The notes beneath the pieces were generated by a model. That model worked only from the letters and a program-made list of their open reading frames with translations. It was not told where the DNA came from and did not search any database. This document shows positions 55,740-63,316 of a stretch of DNA of 64,000 bases, piece after piece. The stretch comes from Herbiconiux flava (lineage in GTDB: Bacteria; Actinomycetota; Actinomycetes; Actinomycetales; Microbacteriaceae). The DNA lies in the NCBI RefSeq assembly GCF_013409865.1, contig NZ_JACCBM010000001.1, positions 62,001 through 126,000 of the forward strand, given 5' to 3'. The first letter of the stretch is position 1; every line of letters starts with the position of its first letter. The translations under genes and the position numbers were made by a program.

Positions 55740-57374
55740 ATGGCCAGGGCAGCGGAGAGCACCGAGGCGGAGCGGCGCTCGCGGCTGGACCGCGGCGTCT
55801 TCCAGTCTCAACTGCTGCTGTCGGCCGCCCTGCTGCTGCTCGTCTGCGCGAGCTACGTGCTGCAGCCGAGCTCGGTGCTGGACATCCGCTTCTTCGGCGG
55901 CGTCGCCGTGGTGTTCGCACTGACCGGGGCGGCGGCGCTCATCCCCTGGTCGCGCATCCACCGCAACTGGGCGGCCCTCGTGCCCCTGGCCGACATCATC
56001 GCGATCATCGCCGTACGCGAGGGCAACACCCTGCTGGGCGCCAGCCTGCTGCTGGTGTTCCCGGTGATCTGGCTCTCGAGCCACTACGGCTTCGCCGGCG
56101 CCGCGGTGAGCGTCGGCCTCTCGACCGGGCTGCTCTGGGCCTCGTCGGCCGTGCGCGGAGAGGCCATCGGTGTCGGGTCCATCCCCTCGCTGCTGCTCGT
56201 GCCCACGACCCTCGTCTTCATCGCCACCACCACGCTCGCCACCTCGGCCCGAACGGCGGCGCAGCGGGGCCTCCTGCGCCAGCAGGCCGGGCTCCTCGAG
56301 GTGGCGCTCGGCCGGGCCCGCCGGCAGCAGCAGACCCTCGACGAGGTGCTGAACGCCGTGACGTTCGGCGTGATCGCGTTCGACCGCGCGGGTCGGGAGA
56401 CCCTGCTGAACCGCGCCCACCGTTCGGTGCAGACGGAATTCGGACTGCCCGAGACGACGGTCGAGCATCCGGTGCTCTATCGACCCGACCGGGTCACCCC
56501 ATACGCCGAGGAGGAGAAGCCGTTCCGGCGCGCGACCGCCGGCGAGCGCTACGACGACCTCGTGGTCTGGCTCGGGGAGCCGGGCGAGCACCGTGTCGCC
56601 CTGTCGATCAGCTCGCGGCCCCTGACCTCGCCCGACGGCCGCCTCGACGGCGGCGTGATGGTATCGCGCGACGTCACCAGCGAGATCAACGCCATCCAGG
56701 CACGCGACGACCTGGTCGCCTCGGTGTCCCACGAGCTGCGCACACCGCTGACCTCCATTCTCGGCTACCTCGAGCTGGCGCTCGACGACGAGCGGCTCGA
56801 CCCGAGCACCCGCTCGATGCTCGAGGTCGCATCGGCCAACTCCGACCGTCTGCTCGCCCTGGTGGCCGACCTGCTCACCGCGGCGAGCGAGAAGGAGCAG
56901 CAGATCGTCATGTCGTTCAGCCAGTGCGACCTCTCGGAGATCGTGGCGCAGGCGATCGACGCCCATGTGCTGACCGCGGGCGAGCGGGGCATCGTGATCG
57001 AGAACGCGGTCGAGGGCCCGGTGCTGCTCGAGGCCGACGGCTTCCGCCTTCGGCAGGTCGTCGACAACCTGCTGACCAACGCCATCAAGTACAACGTCGA
57101 GAACGGCCGGGTCACCGTGTCGGTGGCTCCGGGCGAGAGCACGGTCGACCTCTCGGTCAGCGACACCGGGATCGGGCTGAGCGAGCTCGAGCAGCAGAAG
57201 CTGTTCGACCGCTACTTCCGGGCGGAGGGCGTGCGGCAGTCGACCATCCACGGCTCGGGCCTCGGGCTCACGATCAGCCGCGACATCGTGCGGAGGCACG
57301 GCGGGGAGCTGTCGGTCTCCTCCACCAGCGGGGTCGGGACGACCTTCACCGCTACGATCCCGCGCGCGCGTTAG
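55740..57374 (+). CDS. Membrane sensor histidine kinase with PAS-like domain
   Basis: A 544-residue histidine kinase. Seven or so N-terminal helices (about 20-180), a PAS-like region (DEVLNAVTFGVIAFDRAGRE), then HisKA with LVASVSHELRTPLTSILGYL (phosphoacceptor His in SHELRTP) and HATPase_c: LRQVVDNLLTNAIKYNVENG (N-box), VDLSVSDTGIGLSELEQQKL, DRYFRAEGVRQSTIHGSGLG and TTFTATIP. It is divergent from the LuxR-type regulator and has no regulator next to it on its strand; the OmpR-type regulator at 61301 is a candidate partner. Signal unknown. Confidence 0.95.
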   Translation: MARAAESTEAERRSRLDRGVFQSQLLLSAALLLLVCASYVLQPSSVLDIRFFGGVAVVFALTGAAALIPWSRIHRNWAALVPLADIIAIIAVREGNTLLGASLLLVFPVIWLSSHYGFAGAAVSVGLSTGLLWASSAVRGEAIGVGSIPSLLLVPTTLVFIATTTLATSARTAAQRGLLRQQAGLLEVALGRARRQQQTLDEVLNAVTFGVIAFDRAGRETLLNRAHRSVQTEFGLPETTVEHPVLYRPDRVTPYAEEEKPFRRATAGERYDDLVVWLGEPGEHRVALSISSRPLTSPDGRLDGGVMVSRDVTSEINAIQARDDLVASVSHELRTPLTSILGYLELALDDERLDPSTRSMLEVASANSDRLLALVADLLTAASEKEQQIVMSFSQCDLSEIVAQAIDAHVLTAGERGIVIENAVEGPVLLEADGFRLRQVVDNLLTNAIKYNVENGRVTVSVAPGESTVDLSVSDTGIGLSELEQQKLFDRYFRAEGVRQSTIHGSGLGLTISRDIVRRHGGELSVSSTSGVGTTFTATIPRAR

Positions 57375-57461
57375 ACTTCGGAGCGACGGGCGGGGCGTTG
57401 TCCCGACCGGGGGCTCCGCCTCGACAGGCTGAGGTTCGACGGCGATCACGGGAGGGGTGGC

Positions 57462-58631
57462 ATGCAGCTCGACGGCAGCACGCTCCTGCTCACGGCGACG
57501 TTCGTGATCCTGCTCTGCGGGGTGTCCTTCATCGTCAACACCGCCATGCGGCGGAACGACGCCTCCGGCCGGCTGTGGAGCCTGTCCTTCCTCGGCGGCA
57601 TGCTCACCGCCCTGTCGTTCTCGGCCTGGAACGTCGCCCCCGAGCTCTGGTGGGTGCTCGCGATCGGCAACTCCGCCTACGTCGTCTCGATCGGGGCGCT
57701 CTGGTCGGGAGCCCGCGTGTTCAACGGCCGCAGCAGCCTGGTCTGGATCGCGCTGGCGGGCGGCGGCGTCATCGCCCTGCTCACCGCCGTCGAGGGTCCG
57801 GCCGGCGGGGCGTGGACCGGCTCCTCCGGGCTGTTCGCCGGCATCGCCGTGTTCGCGGGGCTCGGCGGCGCCGAGACCATGCGCTCGCGCATGCGGCGCA
57901 ACCTCAACGCGCGCATCCTGAGCTTCTGCCTCTGGATCGTCTGCGCCTACTACGTTCTGCGCACCTCGATCTTCGTCACCCTCGGCCCGACGAGCGAGGT
58001 CTTCCAGACCTACTTCGGCACCCAGACCACGACGGTCATCACCATCCTCCTGGTGCTGCTCAGCACCATCTCGCTGTCGATCCTGCAGGCCGAGCGCTCG
58101 GGCGCCCGGGCCCTCGGCGACATGACGGTCGGCGTGCATTCCGTGGTCGGTGTGCTCTCGGCCGCCTCGTTCATGCAGCAGTGGGCGGACTGGATCGAGC
58201 GCAGCTCGTTCCACGGCGAGCGCCTCGCGATGGTGGCGATGGACGTCGACAACCTGCCGCAGATGAACATGGCCTTCGGCCGCGACTTCGGCGACCGCGC
58301 CATCCGATCGGTCGCGCAGATCATCCGGCACCACGCCCCCACCTGCGCGCTCCTCGGCCACACGGGTGCCGGTCGCTTCGTGATCGTGGCCGTCGTGGCC
58401 ACGGCGAACGACGCGGAGGAGCTCGCCATCCGGCTGCAGACGGCGCTGGTCGACGAGCCGATCGACACCGAGCAGTCGCTGCGGGCCACGGCCAGCTTCG
58501 GCGTCGTCGACACCGAGACCTTCGGCTACGGCCTGCCGGTGCTGCGCTCGGCGCTCGACGCGGCGGCGTCGGAGGCCCGGGACGAGGGTGGCAACCGGAT
58601 CGTCGTGGGTCGCCGCAGCCCGGTGGGCTGA
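57462..58631 (+). CDS. Membrane protein with degenerate GGDEF domain
   Basis: A 389-residue protein with about six helices and a C-terminal GGDEF-fold domain. LAMVAMDVDNLPQMNMAFGR aligns with the D-x-D-x-F-K-x-x-N-D box and DFGDRAIRSVAQIIRHH with the G-D-x-x-L helix. The signature loop, expected as R-x-GGDEF, reads LLGHTGAGRFVIVAVV, so the catalytic GG(D/E)EF is lost. It probably binds GTP or partners rather than making c-di-GMP. GGAGGGG precedes ATG 57462. It lies 87 bp after the kinase gene. Confidence 0.85.
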   Translation: MQLDGSTLLLTATFVILLCGVSFIVNTAMRRNDASGRLWSLSFLGGMLTALSFSAWNVAPELWWVLAIGNSAYVVSIGALWSGARVFNGRSSLVWIALAGGGVIALLTAVEGPAGGAWTGSSGLFAGIAVFAGLGGAETMRSRMRRNLNARILSFCLWIVCAYYVLRTSIFVTLGPTSEVFQTYFGTQTTTVITILLVLLSTISLSILQAERSGARALGDMTVGVHSVVGVLSAASFMQQWADWIERSSFHGERLAMVAMDVDNLPQMNMAFGRDFGDRAIRSVAQIIRHHAPTCALLGHTGAGRFVIVAVVATANDAEELAIRLQTALVDEPIDTEQSLRATASFGVVDTETFGYGLPVLRSALDAAASEARDEGGNRIVVGRRSPVG

Positions 58632-58668
58632 GCGGCGCCTGCTGCCTGACCGGATGCCCGGCCGCGCG

Positions 58669-59331
58669 CTACTCGGCGGGCTGCGCGATCGCGACCGTGA
58701 GCTGGTCGCTCGCGGTCTGCTTGGCGTAGTCGCCCGAACCCGGCGCGGTCTGCAGCAGGATCTCGTAGGTGAACGACAGGGTCACCGAGGTGGCCGACGG
58801 GTCGAAGGCCGGCAGGATGAAGGTCTGGCTGTAGCTGTAGGGCGCCTTGATGTAGTAGCCCGGGCTCACCGAGGACTGGTCGGTGATGGGCGCCGGTGCC
58901 GGCAGGCTGCCGGCCGGCCCGTTCACGGCGGGCGTGACGGAGACGCGGGAGAGATAGAAGCTCTGCCCGTCGTCGGTGCCGAGCCTGCCCCCGAGGGTGA
59001 AGGTGATGGGCTTGTTCGCCTCGGCCGTCCACTCGTCCATGCTGAGCGTGGAGTAGTAGTCGATGGTGAGCGCGATGTCGCCGGCCTGCAACTGGTGCTG
59101 GGCCGAACCGGTCGCCAGCTCGTTGACGACGGGCGTGATCGTGGGCGCGGCCGTGGGCGTCTTGGTGGGTGAGGAGGTGGGCGTCGTCGTGCTGAACCGC
59201 GACTGGTCCCACGGCGCCGTACCGCAGCCGCTGAGGGCCACGACGGCGGTGAGGGCGAGCGCAGCGAACCCCGTCAGGCGGGCCCCGGAGAGCGCCCGCG
59301 TCTGCCGTGTGGTCTGCCGCGTGCGTGCCAT
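58669..59331 (-). CDS. Lipoprotein, unknown function
   Basis: A 220-residue lipoprotein: signal LTGFAALALTAVVALSGC (lipobox LSGC), Thr/Ser/Pro-rich linker (STTTPTSSPTKTPTAAPT), then a beta-rich soluble domain (DIALTIDYYSTLSMDEWTAE; SATSVTLSFTYEILLQTAPG). No family recognised. GAGAGG lies upstream of ATG 59331; the longer reading to 59361 is not needed. It is convergent with the GGDEF-like gene and divergent from the synthase. Confidence 0.78.
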   Translation of the reverse strand: MARTRQTTRQTRALSGARLTGFAALALTAVVALSGCGTAPWDQSRFSTTTPTSSPTKTPTAAPTITPVVNELATGSAQHQLQAGDIALTIDYYSTLSMDEWTAEANKPITFTLGGRLGTDDGQSFYLSRVSVTPAVNGPAGSLPAPAPITDQSSVSPGYYIKAPYSYSQTFILPAFDPSATSVTLSFTYEILLQTAPGSGDYAKQTASDQLTVAIAQPAE

Positions 59332-59434
59332 CAGAACACCCTCTCCGTTCGCTTGAGGCAATCTTAAGCCGATCTTGACGCGACCCTAGCGCATTCGCGC
59401 GACAACGCTGGGGGCCCTGCGTCAGACTGTGGGC

Positions 59435-60883
59435 ATGGCAGAGAACCTGAACCCCTACGTCACCGATCGCACTGAGCTCGGTGACCACGGCGACGAGTTC
59501 GAGAACGACTTCATCGAATCGGTCGAGTCGCTTCCGAGCTACCGTCCCACGATCGGCTGCATCGTGCCGGCCTACAACGAGGCCGAGTCGATCGCCGACG
59601 TGCTCGAGTCGCTCCTCGGCCAGACCCGCCTGCCCGACGTCATCCACGTGGTCGTGAACAACACCACCGACGACACGGTGAAGATCGCCGCCCAGTACGC
59701 CGGCCCGCACCTCAAGGAGGTCGACGGGATCGAGCAGTTCACCGAGGTCTACGTGCACGACATCGGCAAGAACAAGGACAAGAAGGTGGGCGCGCTGAAC
59801 TACGGCTACCAGCTGGTCGAGGGCTGCGACTTCCTGCTCGGTGTCGACGGCGACACCACGGCGGCCCCGGATGCGGTGGAGCGGCTGGCCGAGGAGATCA
59901 CCTCCGACTCCCGCATCGGCGGCATCTCGGCCATCTTCTCGATCGACGAGGCGCCCATCAAGGGCTTCGTCGCGAAGTTCCTCGTCACCGGGCAGCGCTT
60001 CCAGTTCGCCGCCTTCAACATGCAGAACATGCTGAAGGGCCGCAACATGGCGGTGCTCGGCGGACAGTTCTCGATCTTCTCCACCAAGGCCCTGCGCCAG
60101 ATCATGGTCGAGAACCACCAGAACACCCCGTGGGTGAAGGACAGCGAGGTGGAGGACTCCCTGCTGTCGCTGCAGATCAAGAGCGCCGGCTACCTCACCA
60201 AGATCTCGGCCCAGGCCCGCGCCGACGTCGGCGGCATGACCACCATCCGCGGCCTCGACGGCCAGCAGGTGAAGTGGAACTTCGGCGCCATCGAACTGAT
60301 GTGGCCCGGCCAGCGCGGCGACACCAAGGGCCAGCCCTTCCACCCCAACCTGCGGCTGCGCTGGCTCGAGAACTTCTCGATGCTGATCAACCTGGTCACC
60401 CGCGTGCTGTTCGTGCTGCTGCTGCTCGCCTCGCTCTCGATCAGCGCCTTCGTGTTCTCACCGATCTGGCTCGTGCCGCCGATCGTCGCCATCCTGCTCA
60501 ACCTGCGCACCGCGCTCTCGATGCACGACCGCAGTGCCCGCGACATCTTCTTCGCCGTGGCCCTGTTCCCCGCCGAGATCTACATGTGGATCAGGCTCGG
60601 GCACTTCATCCGCGCCTGGACGAAGTTCCTCTCGCGCAAGCAGACCGACAACTGGGCGGCGCAGGCCAAGGCCGAGAAGGGCCGCGGCAACAGCTACCTC
60701 CTCCCGTTCGTCGTGATCTTCCTCACCATCGCCGTGCTGGTGCTCGGCTGGTTCCAGCTCGACGCCTTCATGCAGTCGACGATCCTCTGGATCGGCTGGC
60801 CGATCCTCGGTGTCATCACGATCATCCAGACCCTGGAGATGTTCGGCAAGGTGCTCCGCCGCTACCGCGGGTACAAGGTTTGA
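59435..60883 (+). CDS. Processive GT2 synthase (cellulose/hyaluronan-synthase-like)
   Basis: A 482-residue membrane glycosyltransferase. Cytoplasmic GT-A domain: GCIVPAYNEAESIADVLESL, LLGVDGDTTAAPDAVERLAE (DxD), VKDSEVEDSLLSLQIKSAGY (catalytic E-D) and GLDGQQVKWNFGAIELMW, which fits Q-x-x-R-W with Lys for Arg. Four or more C-terminal helices form the channel. No PilZ domain is present. Such enzymes make and extrude beta-linked chains; with the GH6 gene nearby, a beta-1,4-glucan is the best guess. ATG 59435 follows CAGACT by six nt. Its stop overlaps the pseudo-Hpt start (TTGA). Confidence 0.88.
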   Translation: MAENLNPYVTDRTELGDHGDEFENDFIESVESLPSYRPTIGCIVPAYNEAESIADVLESLLGQTRLPDVIHVVVNNTTDDTVKIAAQYAGPHLKEVDGIEQFTEVYVHDIGKNKDKKVGALNYGYQLVEGCDFLLGVDGDTTAAPDAVERLAEEITSDSRIGGISAIFSIDEAPIKGFVAKFLVTGQRFQFAAFNMQNMLKGRNMAVLGGQFSIFSTKALRQIMVENHQNTPWVKDSEVEDSLLSLQIKSAGYLTKISAQARADVGGMTTIRGLDGQQVKWNFGAIELMWPGQRGDTKGQPFHPNLRLRWLENFSMLINLVTRVLFVLLLLASLSISAFVFSPIWLVPPIVAILLNLRTALSMHDRSARDIFFAVALFPAEIYMWIRLGHFIRAWTKFLSRKQTDNWAAQAKAEKGRGNSYLLPFVVIFLTIAVLVLGWFQLDAFMQSTILWIGWPILGVITIIQTLEMFGKVLRRYRGYKV

Positions 60884-61281
60884 CCTCGAACTACGTCGAA
60901 CACGACGCGCTGGTCGCGCTCCTGAACTCCGTGGGGGACGACGACCGGCGCGGCCGGTTCGTGCACGACTTCATCAGCCTCTGGGAGACCCGGTCCCAGA
61001 GGCTGATGAAAGCACTCGGCAACCGGGACTTCGAGGATGCCGACGTGGTGCTGCTGAGCATCCGCTCGTCGAGCACGATGCTCGGGGCCTGGTCGCTCGA
61101 AGCGATCGCCGGCATGGTGCACTCGGCCGTGAAGGGCTTCGACCTGCAGGGGAGCCTGCGCCACCTGCCGCGGCTGCAGGCCGTCGGCGGGGCCACCTGC
61201 CAGGAGCTGCTCGGGGTGCTCGAGTCGATGCGGCGCCCGGATGCCCCGGCCGGCGGGGCTCGGTCGGCGAAGTCGGCCTGA
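60880..61281 (+). CDS. Hpt-fold protein without the phosphoacceptor His
   Basis: A 133-residue helical protein from TTG 60880, overlapping the synthase stop by 4 bp. VEHDALVALLNSVGDDDRRG, FISLWETRSQRLMKALGNRD and DADVVLLSIRSSSTMLGAWS, EAIAGMVHSAVKGFDLQ match the four-helix Hpt fold. The site normally H-x-L-K-S-S-S-x-x-L-G-A reads LSIRSSSTMLGA, so His is replaced by Leu. It therefore cannot take a phosphate there and may act as a binding or scaffold domain for the synthase. Confidence 0.75.
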   Translation: MTSNYVEHDALVALLNSVGDDDRRGRFVHDFISLWETRSQRLMKALGNRDFEDADVVLLSIRSSSTMLGAWSLEAIAGMVHSAVKGFDLQGSLRHLPRLQAVGGATCQELLGVLESMRRPDAPAGGARSAKSA

Positions 61282-61300
61282 CCGGAAGCCGGACCGGGCC

Positions 61301-62242
61301 TCAGTCGTTGTCGGAGGCCGCCAGCCGGTAGCCGACGCCGCGGACGGTCTCGATCCAGCGCGGCGTGGTGATGCTGTCGGCGAGCTTGCGCCGCAGGTTC
61401 GCCATGTGCACCTCGATGGCCCGCTTGTCGGCCTCGCTCACGAAGTGGGCGGTGACGTAGCTCTCGCCGCGCAGGAGCAGCGCCAGGTCGGCCTTGCTGC
61501 GCACCCGGCGCTGGCTCTCCATCAGGGCGTTCAGCAGGTCGAACTCGCTGCGCGTGAGATCGATCGACCGGCCCTCCTTCTCGGCCAGTCGCATCTCGGA
61601 GTTGACGTAGAGGCCGTTGTGGTCGAGCCAGCCGTCTTCGCGGTCGTAGCTCTTGGCGACCACGGGCTGGGCGGGAGCGGCCTCGGCGGCGACGGGCTGC
61701 GGAGCGACGGCCTGCACGGTCGCGGCCGGCGTGTACTGGGGCTCGGCCACGGCGGGGGCCGGGGCGGCGAACGGGGCGGCGGCCGGAGCCTGCACGGGCG
61801 CGGCGACGGGCGCCTGCACGGCGACCGGCGCGACCGGGCCGGAGCCGTCGACCGCGAGCACCTGGCGGGGGCGGCGCATCATCGCCTCGACGCGGGCGCG
61901 CAGCTCACGGGGGCGGAAGGGCTTCGTGAGATAGTCGTCGGCGCCGGCCTCGAGACCCTGCAGCGTGTCGATCTCCTCGTCGCGCGCGGTGAGCATGACG
62001 AGGTAGGTGTTGCTGAACGTGCGGATGCGCTTGGCGGCCTCGAACCCGTCGATGCCCGGCATGCTGACGTCGAGGGTCGTGACCATGGGGTCGTAGGCGC
62101 GGACCGCCTGCACCCCGTCGAGGCCGTTCCCGGTCGCGATGACCTCGAACCCGGCCTGGGTCAGCACTGTCTCGAGCAGATGCCTGATGTCGGCGTCGTC
62201 CTCGATGATGACGGCGACGCGACGTTCCCCATGTGTGTCCAT
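61301..62242 (-). CDS. OmpR-family response regulator with Ala/Pro-rich linker
   Basis: A 313-residue regulator. Receiver: VAVIIEDDADIRHLLETVLT, VTTLDVSMPGIDGFEAAKRI (phosphoacceptor Asp), YLVMLTARDEEID (Thr) and GADDYLTKPFRPRELRARVE (Lys). A linker of about 70 residues rich in Ala, Pro and Val (VAPVAVQAPVAAPVQAPAAA) is unusual, since OmpR linkers are normally under 20. The C-terminal winged helix ends KRAIEVHMANLRRKLADS and RWIETVRGVGYRL. Leaderless start at ATG 62242. It could pair with the kinase at 55740. Confidence 0.94.
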   Translation of the reverse strand: MDTHGERRVAVIIEDDADIRHLLETVLTQAGFEVIATGNGLDGVQAVRAYDPMVTTLDVSMPGIDGFEAAKRIRTFSNTYLVMLTARDEEIDTLQGLEAGADDYLTKPFRPRELRARVEAMMRRPRQVLAVDGSGPVAPVAVQAPVAAPVQAPAAAPFAAPAPAVAEPQYTPAATVQAVAPQPVAAEAAPAQPVVAKSYDREDGWLDHNGLYVNSEMRLAEKEGRSIDLTRSEFDLLNALMESQRRVRSKADLALLLRGESYVTAHFVSEADKRAIEVHMANLRRKLADSITTPRWIETVRGVGYRLAASDND

Positions 62243-62249
62243 TGCCCCG

Positions 62250-62255
62250 ATGCTA
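62250..62255 (-). promoter_or_regulatory. -10 hexamer TAGCAT, leaderless start at 62242
   Basis: Minus strand TAGCAT, CGGGGCA, ATG 62242; seven-nt spacer. Confidence 0.55.
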
Positions 62256-62296
62256 CCAACGGATAGGGGGATGTCGGGGCTTTCTTCCGAGCGCGA

Positions 62297-63304
62297 TCAG
62301 CGGGCGGCGTCGGCCGCGAGCTCGAGCGCGTTCTCGTCCCACCACTCGCCGGCCGCGGGGCCGCCGTTGCACTCGCCGTCGCTCTCGCCGGGCGGCTTGA
62401 TCCACAGGCCGGCGTCCTGCGCCGAACCGGAGGGGCTGGCCGACGGCTCGGCACCCAGGGCGCGGCCCGCGGGGTTGCACCACTCCCCCGTCGATCCGTT
62501 GCCGTTCCGGCCGGTGTCGATCACGTAGTGTGCGCCGTTCGTGAGGGTGGAGATGGTGTTCGCGTAGTACTGCTCGCGATCGGTGTTGTTGTAGTTCGAG
62601 ACGTTGGTCGAGAATCCGCGCGCCCGGTCGACGCCCGCCCGGTTGAGCAGATCGGCCATGTCGGCGGGCGGGCCCCAGTTGGAGTGGCCGGCGTCGATGT
62701 ACACGGTGAGGCCGGCGGCGACGAGGGCGTCGACCGAGGCGCTGACCTCGCCGAGCCGCTCCTCGACGTTGTCGCACTCGTCGGCGAGCGCGAGCGCGTC
62801 GGGCTCGAGGATGATGATCGAGTCGCTGTCGTCGAGCGAGGTGGCGATCTCGTCGATCCACACCGGGTACTCCTCGACGGTCAGTCCACCGCTGGAGAAG
62901 TTGCCGCAGTCGCGGTTCGGGATGCCGTAGACCGTGAACAGCGGCACCTGGCCGAGCTTCGCGGCCGCCGTCACGAGATCGGAGACGTAGCCGCCGACCT
63001 CGCCGATCGGGTGCTTCTCAGGGGTGAGCCAGATGGCGGTGGGCACCTCGGCGATGCGCGTGAACACGGCGGCGTCGTCGCTGTCGCCCGCCTCGGTGGC
63101 CTCGTCGGCCGCGGTGGCGGCCTTCGACGCGGGGTCGGCGTAGAGCGCGGTGCCGGCGAACGGGTTGCCCGAGGCGATGCCGCCCTGCGACAGGATGGCG
63201 CCGACCCCGACGACCATGCCGATCAGCACGGCCAGGATGGCGAGCACAGCCACGATCAGCCCGATGCGCGGCAGCACCGGCCGCGCCACTCCCCTAGTCG
63301 ACAC
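62297..63304 (-). CDS. GH6 endoglucanase/cellobiohydrolase, membrane-anchored
   Basis: A 335-residue GH6 enzyme behind one N-terminal helix (GLIVAVLAILAVLIGMVVGV) with no cleavage site, so probably tethered outside. GH6 motifs: LFTVYGIPNRDCGNFSSGG, SIIILEPDALALADECD with the catalytic Asp, VYIDAGHSNWGPPADM, GFSTNVSNYNNTDREQ, YVIDTGRNGNGSTGEWCNP and LWIKPPGESDGECNGGPAAG. It cleaves beta-1,4-glucan. Next to a processive synthase this mirrors CslZ beside CslA in Streptomyces. GTG 63304 follows TAGAGT by six nt. Confidence 0.94.
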   Translation of the reverse strand: MSTRGVARPVLPRIGLIVAVLAILAVLIGMVVGVGAILSQGGIASGNPFAGTALYADPASKAATAADEATEAGDSDDAAVFTRIAEVPTAIWLTPEKHPIGEVGGYVSDLVTAAAKLGQVPLFTVYGIPNRDCGNFSSGGLTVEEYPVWIDEIATSLDDSDSIIILEPDALALADECDNVEERLGEVSASVDALVAAGLTVYIDAGHSNWGPPADMADLLNRAGVDRARGFSTNVSNYNNTDREQYYANTISTLTNGAHYVIDTGRNGNGSTGEWCNPAGRALGAEPSASPSGSAQDAGLWIKPPGESDGECNGGPAAGEWWDENALELAADAAR

Positions 63305-63310
63305 AGCGCA

Positions 63311-63316
63311 ACTCTA
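63311..63316 (-). promoter_or_regulatory. -10 hexamer TAGAGT, leaderless start at 63304
   Basis: Minus strand TAGAGT, TGCGCT, GTG 63304. The hexamer overlaps the stop codon of the EAL gene upstream (63314-63316). Confidence 0.55.

Noticed and set aside
54999-58361. A 1120-codon open frame on the minus strand
   Set aside because: Only the last 215 codons (from ATG 55646) are a gene; the rest is antisense to the histidine kinase and GGDEF-like genes, with His/Arg/Asp-rich composition typical of high-GC shadow frames.
55676-58729. A 1017-codon open frame on the plus strand
   Set aside because: It lies over the histidine kinase and GGDEF-like genes in another frame and is Arg/Pro/Gly-rich without any motif.
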